Below are positions 25,764 to 37,096 of a DNA stretch of 64,000 nucleotides, piece after piece (position 1 is the first letter of the stretch; every line of letters begins with the position of its first letter). The position numbers and the translations under genes are program-made. A model generated the notes under the pieces. The model ran no database searches, was not told the origin of the DNA, and saw only the letters and a program-made list of their open reading frames with translations. Origin of the DNA: Ignelater luminosus (taxonomy: Eukaryota; Arthropoda; Insecta; Coleoptera; Elateridae). The DNA is taken from positions 355,219 to 419,218 of the forward strand of contig VTPC01091253.1 of assembly GCA_011009095.1 (NCBI GenBank). The letters run 5' to 3'.

Positions 25764-26805
25764 ATTATGGCAACAAATGATATTTAAAGAAGAAGATGAT
25801 GAACCATCTGGAACTGTTCATAATGAGTTGCAATGCTACATTTGTTCGAGGAAGCTAATCAACATCCGTAACTACACCAGGCATATGTTATTGCACAAAA
25901 ATAAATGTGATGTCTGTTCAAAAGAATTTCATGATCGCGCTAACTTTAAACAACATTTAATAACTCACAGTCCAGAGAAACCGTTCAAGTGCCAAAACTG
26001 CCCTTCTGCCTACAAACGACAAAAAGATCTTAAAATTCATGTAGCAAAACTGCATACTCCAGCTAACAATACAAAATATGATGTCAAGGATCATGCAAAG
26101 ATGCAAGATGCAGTAACTCAATTCGAATGTAAAGTTTGTTCGAAACAGTTTAAATCAAAGAATATCCTAAAGGCACATGCGCATTGGCATATAAAAGAAA
26201 ATTCTATTCCATGTCCCAGATGTGATAAGAAATTCTTCCGCCGTAGTGAAGTGAAAGTCCATATTTTAGCCTGTCACGAAACTATAAATTACATATGTGA
26301 CATTTGTGGAAAAGCAAATAAAACACTTAAAAGTCTTAGGAAACATAAGCAAATACATGAAGAGAATCGCGAAAACGACCGAAAATTTAAGTGCAACCTG
26401 TGTGAAAAATCCTATTGCAGAAAACTGTCTTTAGATATGCATATAATGGTGCACAAAGGAGAAAAGCCGTATGTATGTCACGTTTGTGGAAAAGAATTCT
26501 CTAGAAGGTACTGCCTAATGAAACATTTGAAGAGTCACCAAGGGGTGAAACCGGTACATTGTGGAAAGTGTGGAAAAGGATTTACAACCAAAGAAAATCT
26601 AGTTCGTCATATTCGTTCACATACTGGGGAGAAACCTTACAAGTGTCAATATTGTCCAAAATCGTTTACTCAACGGCCAACTTTAGTACTTCACACTAGA
26701 ATTCATACAGGAGAAAAACCTTATGGTTGTGATTTATGTAAAGAACATTTTATCAGTAAGAATGCTTTAAATGTACATCAGAAAAGTAAACATAATTTAT
26801 TATAA
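25764..26805 (+). CDS. C2H2 exon ZF5: eleven-finger terminal coding exon
   Basis: It follows ATTCTTTTCAG and starts A|TTA TGG CAA CAA ATG, phase 2, open for 346 residues. A Glu/Asp-rich start (KEEDDEPSG) leads to eleven fingers, the first at LQCYICSRKL. A non-finger insert of about 15 residues (NNTKYDVKDHAKMQDA) sits after finger 3, where ZF9 carries additional fingers. It looks like the scar of an internal deletion. The last fingers use TGEKP linkers and end HQKSKHNLL. Only an ATTAAA-type signal near 26899 was seen downstream. It founds the LW(Q/R)Q subfamily with ZF8 and the relics at 28413 and 30123. Confidence 0.88.
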
Positions 26806-28412
26806 TTTGTCAATATGGTATATGGCTGAAATTTTTTGATATTAATGTAAACTATATTAATACATCTTGTTTGAGATTGTGTATACTATAGACGACGAAT
26901 TAAATATAAAAATCATCACTGGTCAAGTGTGACTTCTTAAGTCTTAGATTTTTTGAAAGTGTCAGTACAAAATTAAAAAAAGTTGAGACAAGAGTGACAC
27001 AACAATCTTTCCCCATTAAGCCTCTTTACGCCTTTTACGTTTAGAAAACACACAAATCATACAAAGTGCTACATTAATCTACCTTTTGTTAGTCTGTAAC
27101 GAGTGACAGATACAGTCGACAGGACACTATCCATTTGGAACTACACTGCGGTGTTCCTTTGGATGGTTTCTGCCCGACTATGAATCTTACGATAAAGCGA
27201 TAGTAATGTCATCTATCAATCTGTAACAAAAGTTGGAGAAAAGACTAAGGCTTTGGACTATCAAGACCAAAATATTGACGTCCAAGTTTTCTGTGTTTGA
27301 TGAACAGTAGTCTGTTATTACATGTTACTGTCTAATGATAGAGCTTGCGATGAAGTTGACACTGTAGTGGCGGATACAGATCTATAAGAGTTTGAAGAAA
27401 GGGACAACTGATTGGAACACGTTGGCATTTAGAGTAACTTCAGGATCGAAAGGAGGAGGTCTTTGTATTATCTTGATTAACTGTCCCTGTTTGTCTTCTA
27501 TCTTGTCTTGGTCTAACTTGTCTTCCTTGACTCTCTAAGGTCGTTGGTCATGTCTTCATTCTCTTTTAGCTTTCATATGTCCACATTGTTAATATTCGCA
27601 GTAATAGCAAAATAGTTAGGACAGGTTAAGTGAGTTAAGTTAACTTGCTTTGGGTAATGTTAGGTTAGATTGTTTTTTAAACTTAGGCTAGATCACATTC
27701 TTAAAGTTATTTTTGATTAAATCGATCAGTTAACTAGACTAGCTTCGGTTAGATTGGATTAAAGATGAAATAGGTTAAGTTTTTTTGCCTTAGATTTCTG
27801 ATTTAACTTGAGTTAGGTGCAGAAAAGCACGGTAATTCTACGTGTAAACCACGCTAAAGGAGAAACTCTTCTGATGAAAATGGAGAAAGTAGGGATTTAT
27901 ACAGCATGAATTAAATTAAATCGAAACAACTAGCTAGGCAACACGCATTACATGCTCAATTATTCCATAGGAATCTTGGTTATCTGGAAACTTTCTTGAC
28001 ATTCTTGATTGGTTCTATGTATTTTGTTATTCTGTTTAGAACAGTTTTCGCATTGATCTTGGACCTTCCATCCAAAATTTTAAATTAACTTCACCTCAAT
28101 AACTGAGGTTTCAAGATGATGAGACAACTATTTGATTATCACCTCTTCATCCATGTGGTTATTCAACTGTTAAATGGTATACTCTCTGGTATGGCTGTAC
28201 TTGCTTCATATACCTACCATTCCAAACAGTGCTAATCCTCTTTTGTTGCTCAGCTCTGCCCAAAAAGTGAGAAACAATCTCAAGATTTTCAAATTTGGGA
28301 ATAGATTGAATAGGATGTACAAAATGTCAGTCTACTAGAACGAACCGATCTTCTTTGTTTAACAAACTGTCACTTAAAGTGCTATTTCTAATTTTAATGC
28401 TTTTGTTTTCAG
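26806..28412. other. Spacer between ZF5 and decayed copy
   Basis: The 3' flank to about 27080 matches the flank downstream of ZF8 (about 33960-34200), as expected from segmental duplication. Around 27600-27830 the sequence is enriched in GTTAGGTTAG-like words. Block G recurs in part (about 28003-28125). No gene recognised. Confidence 0.5.
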
Positions 28413-28675
28413 GTTATGGCGACAAATCGTATATAAACAAGAATCATCGAAAATTATTCAAAATGTAAATTACATATGCGACGTTTGTGGAAAAGCAAGT
28501 TCCACACGTGGCAATCTTAAAGTACATAAGCGAATAAAAATGACAGAAAATTCAAGTGTCACTTCTGTGAAAGGTTATATTATGCAAAATTGGCTTTAGA
28601 AATGCATAAATGGTGCACAGAGGTGAAAAACCGTATGTATGTCACGTTTGCGGAAAAGCAACATCGTTTAAGGTT
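28413..28675 (+). pseudogene. Decayed C2H2 exon, internally deleted (ZF6 relic)
   Basis: The acceptor TTTGTTTTCAG and exon start G|TTA TGG CGA CAA are intact, phase 2, and the first finger (ICDVCGKAS) reads well. After the equivalent of the first linker a short deletion shifts the frame. Near 28665 the homology jumps from the third finger directly into sequence that lies downstream of ZF8 (about 34214 onwards). So fingers 3-6 and the 3' UTR were removed by one deletion. Closest paralogue is ZF8. Confidence 0.85.
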
Positions 28676-28913
28676 GTAAATGTTATTGTGCAATTGCTCA
28701 ATATATTGATATCTTGGTTGATTCAACAAAGAGGTAAAGATGTGTTGAAAGTATCTGTCTGGCCATGAAGGTTACGAAGAACCTCACAACTAATGATAGT
28801 GTAATGTAACAAAAATTAATTAAAGGGAAGAGAGTATAGTTCAAAGCTGAAAGGGCAGATCTGCGATCTAATTAAATAATGTAAATACTTCTTCCAGCTA
28901 TTTGTACAACACG

Positions 28914-29460
28914 TCAGTCATAGTTGACTTCGCCCACCCATTTGGAAGGTGTGTCAATGATAATCAATTTGAATACGCTCCCAATTCCTTTCAGGTATCG
29001 ACAATGCAAAAATGGGAAGTTCTGGTGTTCTTTTTCTATTCTGTTAACAAGACCGAACTTTTTAATGGCAAAAACAGTGAACAGTGCTTTAGATTTGTGG
29101 AGGCAAATGCTATTTTTATGATGCATCGCACCTTCATGAACTGGAATATCGCCCGCTGAGAAAAGTTCTAATCTTCCGTTTAAACTTGAAAGTGGCGTCT
29201 CTTGGAGATGAATGCATGTTGCATCTTTAAGTGATGAGTTTACTTTCTCCACAAACTGTGATCTGTCAAAAATGACAACGACATTGCTTTTATCCGTTAG
29301 GAAGTATGGTGATGTCCAAGATGGATTTGAGATTCTCTTAGGCGCCACAGCGAAGTTTAAGTCTCTTGACAGTACAGCTGATTCTGATGTGGAAAGAGGT
29401 TTGTTGTACGATCCGGTTTCTTCCTGAATGTTAATTGTTCGAATTTTCTATTGTGAGCCT
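28914..29460 (-). pseudogene. Penelope-like retroelement fragment
   Basis: The minus strand reads STSESAVLSRDLNFAVAPK, then a stretch with TDKSNVVVIFDRSQF and VNSSLKDATC. These resemble the region just N-terminal to and entering the reverse transcriptase of Penelope-like elements: a LS.GLNFA.TP phrase, then D.G...V.LD...Y..K...LL.D. The rest of the reverse transcriptase is missing and the homology becomes uncertain below about 29180. Recognition is by motif memory only. Confidence 0.45.
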
Positions 29461-30122
29461 CTGTGGTCAGCTCCAGGGTTCTCTGAGCTTGGAAGTAAAT
29501 AATCTTGTCGAAATGAGACCAATGGTTTGGTGACAAAGAGTTGTGAGAGCTGCCGAATTATCGTAACCTTCTTTAATCTTCTTATGAAAGTGAACGAAGC
29601 ATTGAGTGTACATATTTCAACATAATGTGTGTATGAGTTAGTTGGGAACTTACAGTGGCCGGAAACACTAATGAAAAAAATAATTTTTAGGTAAAACGAG
29701 AAAGTTACGTGTTTCAAATCAAAATGCTACAAGGTATAATCTAACACATTTGATTTATTGAGTAACATGATTAAAACAGAATCTCTTATGCGCTGTACTT
29801 TTAAAATATATATTGGACAAGCAGTAATGATGCTGCACTGTTAGTTCTGGATCAGAGATAATTGGATCAGCATACATTAACAACTCATTGCCTCTCTGTT
29901 GTGTCTTGTGCCATTTGGTAATCAAATTCTTCAGTTTGAGTTAAGTATGAACTAAAATGAACTGCTTACACATTAGAACGGGTTTTTCCCTGAAATGTCG
30001 CTTTTAAACATGTACAAACTTACACGATCAGTCTAATACTGCAATCTACCAACCGATAACGTAACCTTGCGATCTGTTTATCTTAACAAGTTATAATGTA
30101 ATCTTATTGCTTTTGTTTTTGG

Positions 30123-30240
30123 GTTATGGCAACACATCATATCAAAAGAAGAGGATGAGGAATCGTCGAAACCAATTCAAAATGAATTGCAGTTCCACAT
30201 TTGCGCATGACAGCTAATCACTATCCATATGTTTCATTTC
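30123..30240 (+). pseudogene. Decayed C2H2 exon remnant (ZF7 relic)
   Basis: Only the exon start remains. It reads TTA TGG CAA CAC ATC in the expected phase, with an acidic leader (SKEEDEESSKPIQ) and then NELQFHICA followed by TGA. The first zinc Cys (Tyr-Cys in ZF5) is lost. The splice acceptor is destroyed: TTTTCAG has become TTTTTGG. Homology to ZF5 ends near 30240. Confidence 0.82.
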
Positions 30241-30419
30241 ATACTAATGTTAAAGGAAAATACAAAAACTTTGTTTACTATAAGTTCTTGTGTATATTCT
30301 AGAGAAAAAATTAAATATTATTAAGAAGTATTTATAGTTTTGATAACTTAGGACTATCCTTTCTTCAGCTACAGACTGAATGTCTAATGTTAGGTTAGAT
30401 TGAGTTAGAATGATTTAGA

Positions 30420-32330
30420 TCAGGTATAGTTTACTTGCTTTATATTTCCAATAACTGATTTATTTTGGGTCCGTCGGTCTTGAGGTTTGTAATCTTGGAG
30501 GCTCGTCGTCTTCTTCGTCTTCGTTATGATTGCCTCTATAACAACACTAGATTGTGCTCTATTAGTCGTTTTTGCACGTCGTTTATTCGCTTGACGATCT
30601 GATATGGACCTTTTCAATTGCATTGCAGCTTCGAAGAAAACTCCTTACGTCTTCTAGGGTTATAAACCCACACCAAGTCACCCTCATCAAATTTTCCCTC
30701 TTCGAATTTTACATCGTAGCCTTCCATTTGGTCGGATCGAGTTCATATTTTGTCGTGGGCTCTACATACGGTTAATTAATTTCTTCATTATCGTATGGAC
30801 TCGCATAAACCAAGTCATACGGTAACCATAATTCTCTCAAGACGGCGCGAAATTAATTATTTCCTGAATAGATGCTCGGTAAGTTATTTAGAAGAGATCG
30901 ATCTCTCTGATTCTGTGATATTACCTTAGACAGATGTTTCTGATCTTTTTAATGCCCAACAATTTGTACATTGCTTGAAAAACGCTTGATTCAAAATTAT
31001 CTTGCTCAGGGTGAATTTCTAATGGTACTCTGAAAGAAAATGTCTCATCAGGACTTTGGCAAACGTGATTAGATTGAGCGTAAGCCTTTGGCCATTTAAT
31101 GAAATAATCCAATAGCATCAGGATGTTTTCCTACCTCAGTTTATAGAAATGATCCAGCAATATCCCTGGATATTCTCTCAAAATGTCTGTCGATGTTGTA
31201 TTGCTTTTCCTTTGACCGCATCACACGTTTCGCATTGATGCCTTCTTGCCAGTTGACCCAGTATAATTTTTTTCGTACTGTCTTGAACGTCGTTTTTATT
31301 CCCAAGTATCCCCCCGACATTTCATCGTGCAGTACGTTTGGTCAGACGTAGCATTGGCGCTCTCAAGGTTTCTTTCGATACTGCAAATTCTACAATTCGA
31401 GAATGCGAATTCACCCAATAGATTTAACAAACGGCGCTCGATCTGCAATTTCGTTCCAGTTTGGATACCACTATTTCCAACCTAACTAGCATCAGGGTTC
31501 CACTAACATACCAGTAGACTGTGGATCACTTACGGCAGCAATACTGGATAGCATTCTTTTCAAATTTTCAAAACCTTGGTCTATATAAATTTCCTTTCAC
31601 TAGACACTATCTAGCCCAAATATTTCACTTGATTGTGAAACATTTGATACTTTCTTGGACTCAGTTTAAGTGTGCTCTGCGAAATCGTCCAAACACTTTT
31701 TTCAAGTTTTTCAGATGATCTTCGAATTTTTTTCCAATCACGATGAACCTCTTAAGACTAAGTCTATTTGTCTTGCAAATGTATCTCGAGCCTTGCAAAA
31801 GTCAAAGGCATGATGGGAAACTGTCATAGTCCATTACCAGCGGAAAATGCAGTTTCCTCTTTGTCTTTGTTTTTAACTTCCACATGGCAATAATGGCTTC
31901 TTAGATCAAGCGTGGAGAACCATTTGTGTCGTTGACACGAAGTAATGTGTATTTGTCTTTCTTGGTCACATCGTTCAGCTTTCGGTAATCTACGCATAAG
32001 TGCGCTAGCCACTAGGAAAATTTAAGGATTACTGTGAGATTCGGTAACACCTTGGTCTTGAGTTTCTCTTAAGAGGGCGTCAGTTTCGTTTCGTTTGGCC
32101 AGAGGTAGACGTTTTGAATTGTGACAAATGAACGCTGCATCACCCGTATCGATGTTATTCTCCAATAATATGCTAATACATCTAAGTATTCTACTTCTCT
32201 GTTTTTTTGGGAAGTCAATTTCTCAGAGACTTTCTCTACTAACTTGCAGACTTTTTGAGGTAGCCGTTTTGGGCTGGTAGAATTTGTTATTTGCAATAAG
32301 TCACCTAAGTCACTGGGTTTAATTTTTTCA
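30420..32330 (-). mobile_element. Gypsy (Ty3-type) LTR retrotransposon relic
   Basis: Minus-strand fragments occur in pol order. A pre-RT segment lies at about 32296-32069. A reverse transcriptase piece lies at about 32012-31824 (WFSTLDLRSHYCHVEV then TAFS). An integrase zinc-binding-like region lies at about 31340-31190 (GGYLGIKTTFKTVRKKLYW). Part of the integrase core lies at about 31120-30921 (DYFIKWPKAYAQSNH, VPLEIHPEQDNFES, LLGIKK). The integrase C-terminus lies at about 30710-30560 (GDLVWVYNPRRRKEFSSKL). Frameshifts and stops break every part. The catalytic YxDD region is not preserved as readable sequence. No LTRs, gag or envelope were recognised. Confidence 0.8.
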
Positions 32331-33124
32331 AAACTCTTCCCTTGGATAGAACCACAGGAAAATTATTCGGGACCATAGCTGCTAACTTGACTAATATTTC
32401 TCCCATAAATGCATTGTGTTGTGTAATAAGCTATCCTTTGGGAGCCACTCTGCTGTTTTCCTTTGGACGATTTCTCCACGTATACAAGATGATGTGCTTT
32501 CGAAGTTTCCTTTTAAATCAGCAAGTCAAATCTTTCCAGTTTGGGGAATATTCTAATCTGTTTTAGATGGTTACTGTTTGGCCATGGACCTTGCGATGAA
32601 GTTGCATGTTAGCATTGAGAATGCCTTTAAGGTCGAAAGTTTATTTCAGGATGTGGTAGTGGCATTCTCGGATGTTCTGTTTATGTTGCTACTCCGCTCT
32701 GAACAAAGTTGATGTTTTGGCATTGATTTTGGGCTTCCCATCTAAAATGTCAAAGTTTCTGAGGGTTTCCAAAAGTTCATAGTGGTTATCTTATGTTAAA
32801 CCATGAAGTATGTACATACTTATTGATGGCAGACTTCTTTGTGGTATGTCCAACTCGTTTCCACATCACCCGTTTCCAAACATTGCTAATGATCTTTTGT
32901 TGCTCAATACTACCCCAAAATTGAAAAACAATCTCTCAAAATCTTCAAAGTTGTGGACAGATTGCTCTAAGACGTTACAAAACGACAGTCTAGTAGAACG
33001 AACCGGTAGCAGTGCGATCTGTTTTGTTTGATAATTTGTAATGTGCCGTTTCAAATTTTATTGCTTCTGTTTTATAAGAAGTAAATTTATATGATGCTTC
33101 TAATGTTAATACTCTTGTTTTCAG
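32331..33124. other. Spacer upstream of ZF8
   Basis: Contains block G (about 32575-32790) in the same relation to a zinc-finger exon as near ZF5 and the ZF6 relic. No gene recognised. Confidence 0.5.
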
Positions 33125-33704
33125 GTTATGGCGACAAATCGTATCTAAACAAGATGATGAATCATCTAAAATTATTCAAAATGTAAATTATATATGTGAC
33201 GTTTGTGGAAAAGCAAGTAAAACACGTGCAATTCTCAGAGGACATAAGCGAATACATGCAGAAGATCGCGAGAACGACAGAAAATTTAAGTGTTTCTTTT
33301 GTGAAAAGGCATATTACACAAAACGGGCTTTAGAAATGCATATAATTGTGCACAGAGGTGAAAAACCGTATGTATGTCACGTTTGCGGAAAAGCATTCTC
33401 TAGAAAGCACTGTTTAAGGAAACATTTGAATAGCCACGAAGGAGTGAAACTGGCACATTGTAAAGAGTGTGGAAAAGGATTTGCAACCAAAGGAAATTTA
33501 GTTGTTCATATGCGTTTACATACTGGGGAGAAACCTTACAATTGTCAGTATTGCTCAAAATCTTTTAATCAACGACCACAGTTACTGCTTCACACTAGAA
33601 TTCATACGGGAGAGAAACCTTATGGTTGTGATTTATGTAAAGAACATTTTATCAGTAAGAGTGCTTTAAATTCGCATCGGAAGAGTAAACACAGTTTATT
33701 ATAA
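33125..33704 (+). CDS. C2H2 exon ZF8: six-finger terminal coding exon
   Basis: It follows CTTGTTTTCAG and starts G|TTA TGG CGA CAA ATC, phase 2, open for 192 residues, the shortest intact C2H2 exon of the set. Six fingers begin at ICDVCGKAS. Finger 1 is the atypical type with a long linker, equivalent to finger 6 of ZF5, so ZF8 corresponds to ZF5 without its first five fingers. C-terminus HRKSKHSLL. There is no ATG before the second finger, so an upstream exon is needed. A MITE begins 31 bases after the stop and no strong own poly(A) signal precedes it. Predicted DNA-binding protein. Confidence 0.83.
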
Positions 33705-33734
33705 TTAATAAATAATAACCCCACTCGATTCAGA

Positions 33735-33957
33735 GGGAATTGCATTGGTTGGAGAGAGTACATTGGAGTCACCTGTAGTGGAAACGAGATAGAATGTTAG
33801 AAATAAAAACGCGCTGCCGTGAAAACAGATGAATTGATAGGTATTAAAAATAAAGTGGGTGCACAGCAAGCTTGCTTATGTTGCGAGTGATTTTCGCTTC
33901 TCTCTCACTTTCACTACAGGTGACTCCAATGTACTCTATCCAACCAATGCAATTCCC
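33735..33957. mobile_element. MITE with about 55-bp inverted ends in ZF8 3' UTR
   Basis: The left end reads GGGAATTGCATTGGTTGGAG. The right end is its inverse complement (CCAACCAATGCAATTCCC), and the match continues inward through GGAGTCACCTGTAGTGGAAA. The centre of about 110 bp includes AAATAAA words that could act as the poly(A) signal of ZF8. It has no coding capacity. Confidence 0.85.
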
Positions 33958-35580
33958 TATGGGCCTAGCTAGCTTGAATTCTCTTAGTTAAGTTTGTATT
34001 TTTCATATTAATGTTAATGTCTTAGATCTTTTTGAGATTGTTAGCAGTGTAAAATTCCATTAAAGTGTTGAGACAAGAGTTAGCAAACATGTCTTTTTAT
34101 TATGTTGAGACGACTCGTTCCAAACCCGAAAAATGGTTACCTCACACAATGTGCTATATTAACTTACCGTTGTTGTGTATGGTGTGCTGCATAGTCATCG
34201 ACGTTGTTCAGGGTAGTAAATGTTAATGTGCAGCTGCACAATATATTGAAAGAGATAAAAACACATTGTCTGGCCAGAACCTTAAGGAAAAGTTCTCACC
34301 TACTTCGCAGCTAATGATAGTTCCAAGCCACGAATATCTAACAAAAATTAAATAAAGGAAAGAGAGTTCAGAGCATGTTGTCATTTCGGATGCCTTCAGG
34401 GCTGAAAGGTTATTATATACGTACAATAGGATGCGTCTTCAAGGTTTTTTTCTTGGGTGATTCTACCTATTTCGATCTACCACTCTACTTTCGCATACAC
34501 CCATTAATAATTGTTTTTTCGCATCTATGGCAGCAGTCAAGGACCAGAAAACAGGCGAATCTGCGGAAAATCAAGTTTTTGTAAGTGTTCAAAAGCGTCC
34601 AAGGATAAGCTAAAATCCCTTCTTGTTGAGGAGTCACAAGCATTCAACTGAAGCATTCCTTCCGTCTCGCGCCCCGACAACGGACATCCATGGTTTGAAC
34701 TATTTAGTCTTTGGGTTGGTGGTTCTGCTTACGTACGTTTATTTTGCCATTGTGTTGTGTATGTGAAGGGCTATTTGCACACACCTCATCAACTGCCAAC
34801 ACCCGTACAACTCTCAACGTCCTGCACACTTCCAGTCAGCGGTGCAATCCTGCACAGTCGGTGTTCTCTACTTTGTCTTCCACCAGACATGGGATTCTTT
34901 CTCTAAATATCTAACGAACAATCTAATCAAAAACGGGCCAGAGCATCTCCTCCTACCTCGATCACAATAGGTGTAGTGATGTATGAAGCTACCTTGATTA
35001 ACTATATTAACACATTTATTGCACAAGTAAAAGATAAAAATGGATTTGTCTTTCAAAATCAGATCAATTAAATAGTATTCAAGCTATCAAATAAACTCGA
35101 GCGCTCCAAATAAAAATAAAATTCCTCATAATTGTATTACTACGACAGTGCTAGGCGCCAAATATTCAACGACTGTCCAGAACCTAATGAGTCACTGCTA
35201 CACGCATCCCTTGCTTAGCTGATGGCTTCTATTTATCCCCCCACGGGCGTGTTTCACCTTAGTAGTGCGGCAAAGCGAGTACATTAGAACGGTACGACAT
35301 GATCGTTACACCCCTTTTAACTTTAATTTTACAACACATGATCGTTCCCGTTCTTAGATTGCTATAAATAAACGGATTTACAACAAAATTTTCGTAAATC
35401 CATTTTTCTACATAGATACCACCAGCAGCGTTTTAGCGTGTTTTGTTTACGCTAGTGGCATGACACGAAATGGGACGATAGATATAAAAATGTACAAATA
35501 ATAAAGATACCATTATAAATTTGTTTTACTTAATCATACTTACTCTTGATTGTCCAATAACTTCACGTTCTTGTTTTCAG
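33958..35580. other. Spacer between ZF8 and ZF9
   Basis: Holds flank shared with the ZF5 and ZF6 units (about 33960-34400), a partial block E (34620-34700), block B (34935-35005) and block A copy 5. No gene recognised. Confidence 0.5.
35200..35310 (+). repeat. Conserved spacer block A, copy 5
   Basis: Contains ACACGCATCCCTTGCTTAGC, GTGCGGCAAAGCGAGTACAT and AGAACGGTACGACATGATCG. It is only about 270 bases upstream of the ZF9 acceptor, the closest of all copies. Confidence 0.78.
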
Positions 35581-37096
35581 ATTGTGTCAAGAAACCAAAT
35601 TGAAACTGGAAGATGAACTTTTATTAAAAGATGAATTCAACGATCTAAAGTGTAATATATGTTCCAAACAACTAATCAACATCTTCAACTATAATAGGCA
35701 TGTGTTGCTACACAACAACAAATGTGATGTCTGTTCAAAAGAATTTGTTACCAGGAAGGAATTTAAGAATCATTTATTAACTCATAGTACTCAAAAAGCA
35801 TTCAAGTGCGAACTTTGTCGAGCAGCTTATAAAAGAAAAAGTGATCTTAGAATACACATAAAGAGAAATCACATGCAACTAAACAGCCCAACACCTGAGA
35901 ATGATGAATTGGAGGACGTACCAAGTGATTTGAAATGCCAGACATGTTCAAAACAGTTTCACGACATTCCTAATTATAAAAAGCATTTGTCACAGCACAA
36001 GAATAAATGTGATATTTGTTCAAAAGAATTTGGCACGAAAGATAAGCTTAAGCAACATTTAATAACCCACAGTGAGGAAAAACCTTTTAAATGCGAAATT
36101 TGTCAAACAGCTTATAAAAGGGAAAACCATCTTAAAATCCACATTTCAAAACTTCATACTCCACCAAATGAGACCAAATGTCCTGTATGTTCTAAGCAAC
36201 TCTCTGATATTTATTACTTTGAACAACACATGTTGACCCACAACAAGAAGTGTCCTATCTGTTTCAAACAGTTTAGTAACCCTGGATACCTTTCACAACA
36301 CTTGAGTGTACACAGATCAGATAGACCATTTAAGTGTGAAATCTGCTCGGCTACTTTTAAAAACAATAACCAATGTAAAGCACATGTAAAAATGCATGCT
36401 AGAATAGCTAAATTTGAATGCGATGTTTGTTCGAAAAAGTTTAAAACAACTAATCTATTGAAGTCTCATTCACTTCGTCATTCATTAGAATTATCTCTAG
36501 CATGTCCAACTTGCAATAAGAGATTTCCCCATCACAACGATTTAAAAGCTCATTTATTAGTGCATAGTGAAGATATAAACCATCAATGTGAGGTTTGTGG
36601 GAGAACAATTAGAGGTCGTAGTAATCTTGTACAACATTTGAAAATACATAATGAAAATCGTGAAGAGGATAGAAAATATAAATGCGACATTTGTGCAAAG
36701 GCGTTTCACGAGAAACGTTCTTTAGAACGTCACATAATGTCTCATAAGGGAGTGAAGCCATTCGTGTGTCACTTGTGTGGAAAGGTGTATGCTTCACCTG
36801 ACGGTCTAAAAAGACATGTAAACAGCCATCTGGGTGTGAAACCGGTGGAATGTGGAGAATGTGGTAAAAGATTTGCAACTAAAGAAAATTTAGTTGTTCA
36901 TATTCGCTCACATACCGGGGAAAAACCCTATAAATGTCAGTATTGTCCAAAGGCATTTACTCAGAAACCGCCTTTAGTGCTTCACACTAGAATTCATACA
37001 GGCGAGAAACCTTATAGTTGTGATCTGTGTGCGAAATGTTTTATTAGCAAGAGTGTTTTGGATTCGCATAAGAAAAGTAAACATAACTTGCTATAA
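35581..37096 (+). CDS. C2H2 exon ZF9: seventeen-finger terminal coding exon
   Basis: It follows TTCTTGTTTTCAG and starts A|TTG TGT CAA GAA, phase 2, open for 504 residues, the most fingers in the window. Fingers 1-3 (CNICSKQL, CDVCSKEF, CELCRAAY) and 4-6 (CQTCSKQF, CDICSKEF, CEICQTAY) are a tandem triplet duplication, joined by an acidic linker (PTPENDELEDVPSD). Fingers 7-17 follow the order seen in ZF2-ZF4, ending HKKSKHNLL. There is no ATG before the fingers. AATAAA lies at 37200. Predicted DNA-binding protein. With 17 fingers only a subset is likely to contact DNA at one site. Confidence 0.9.
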
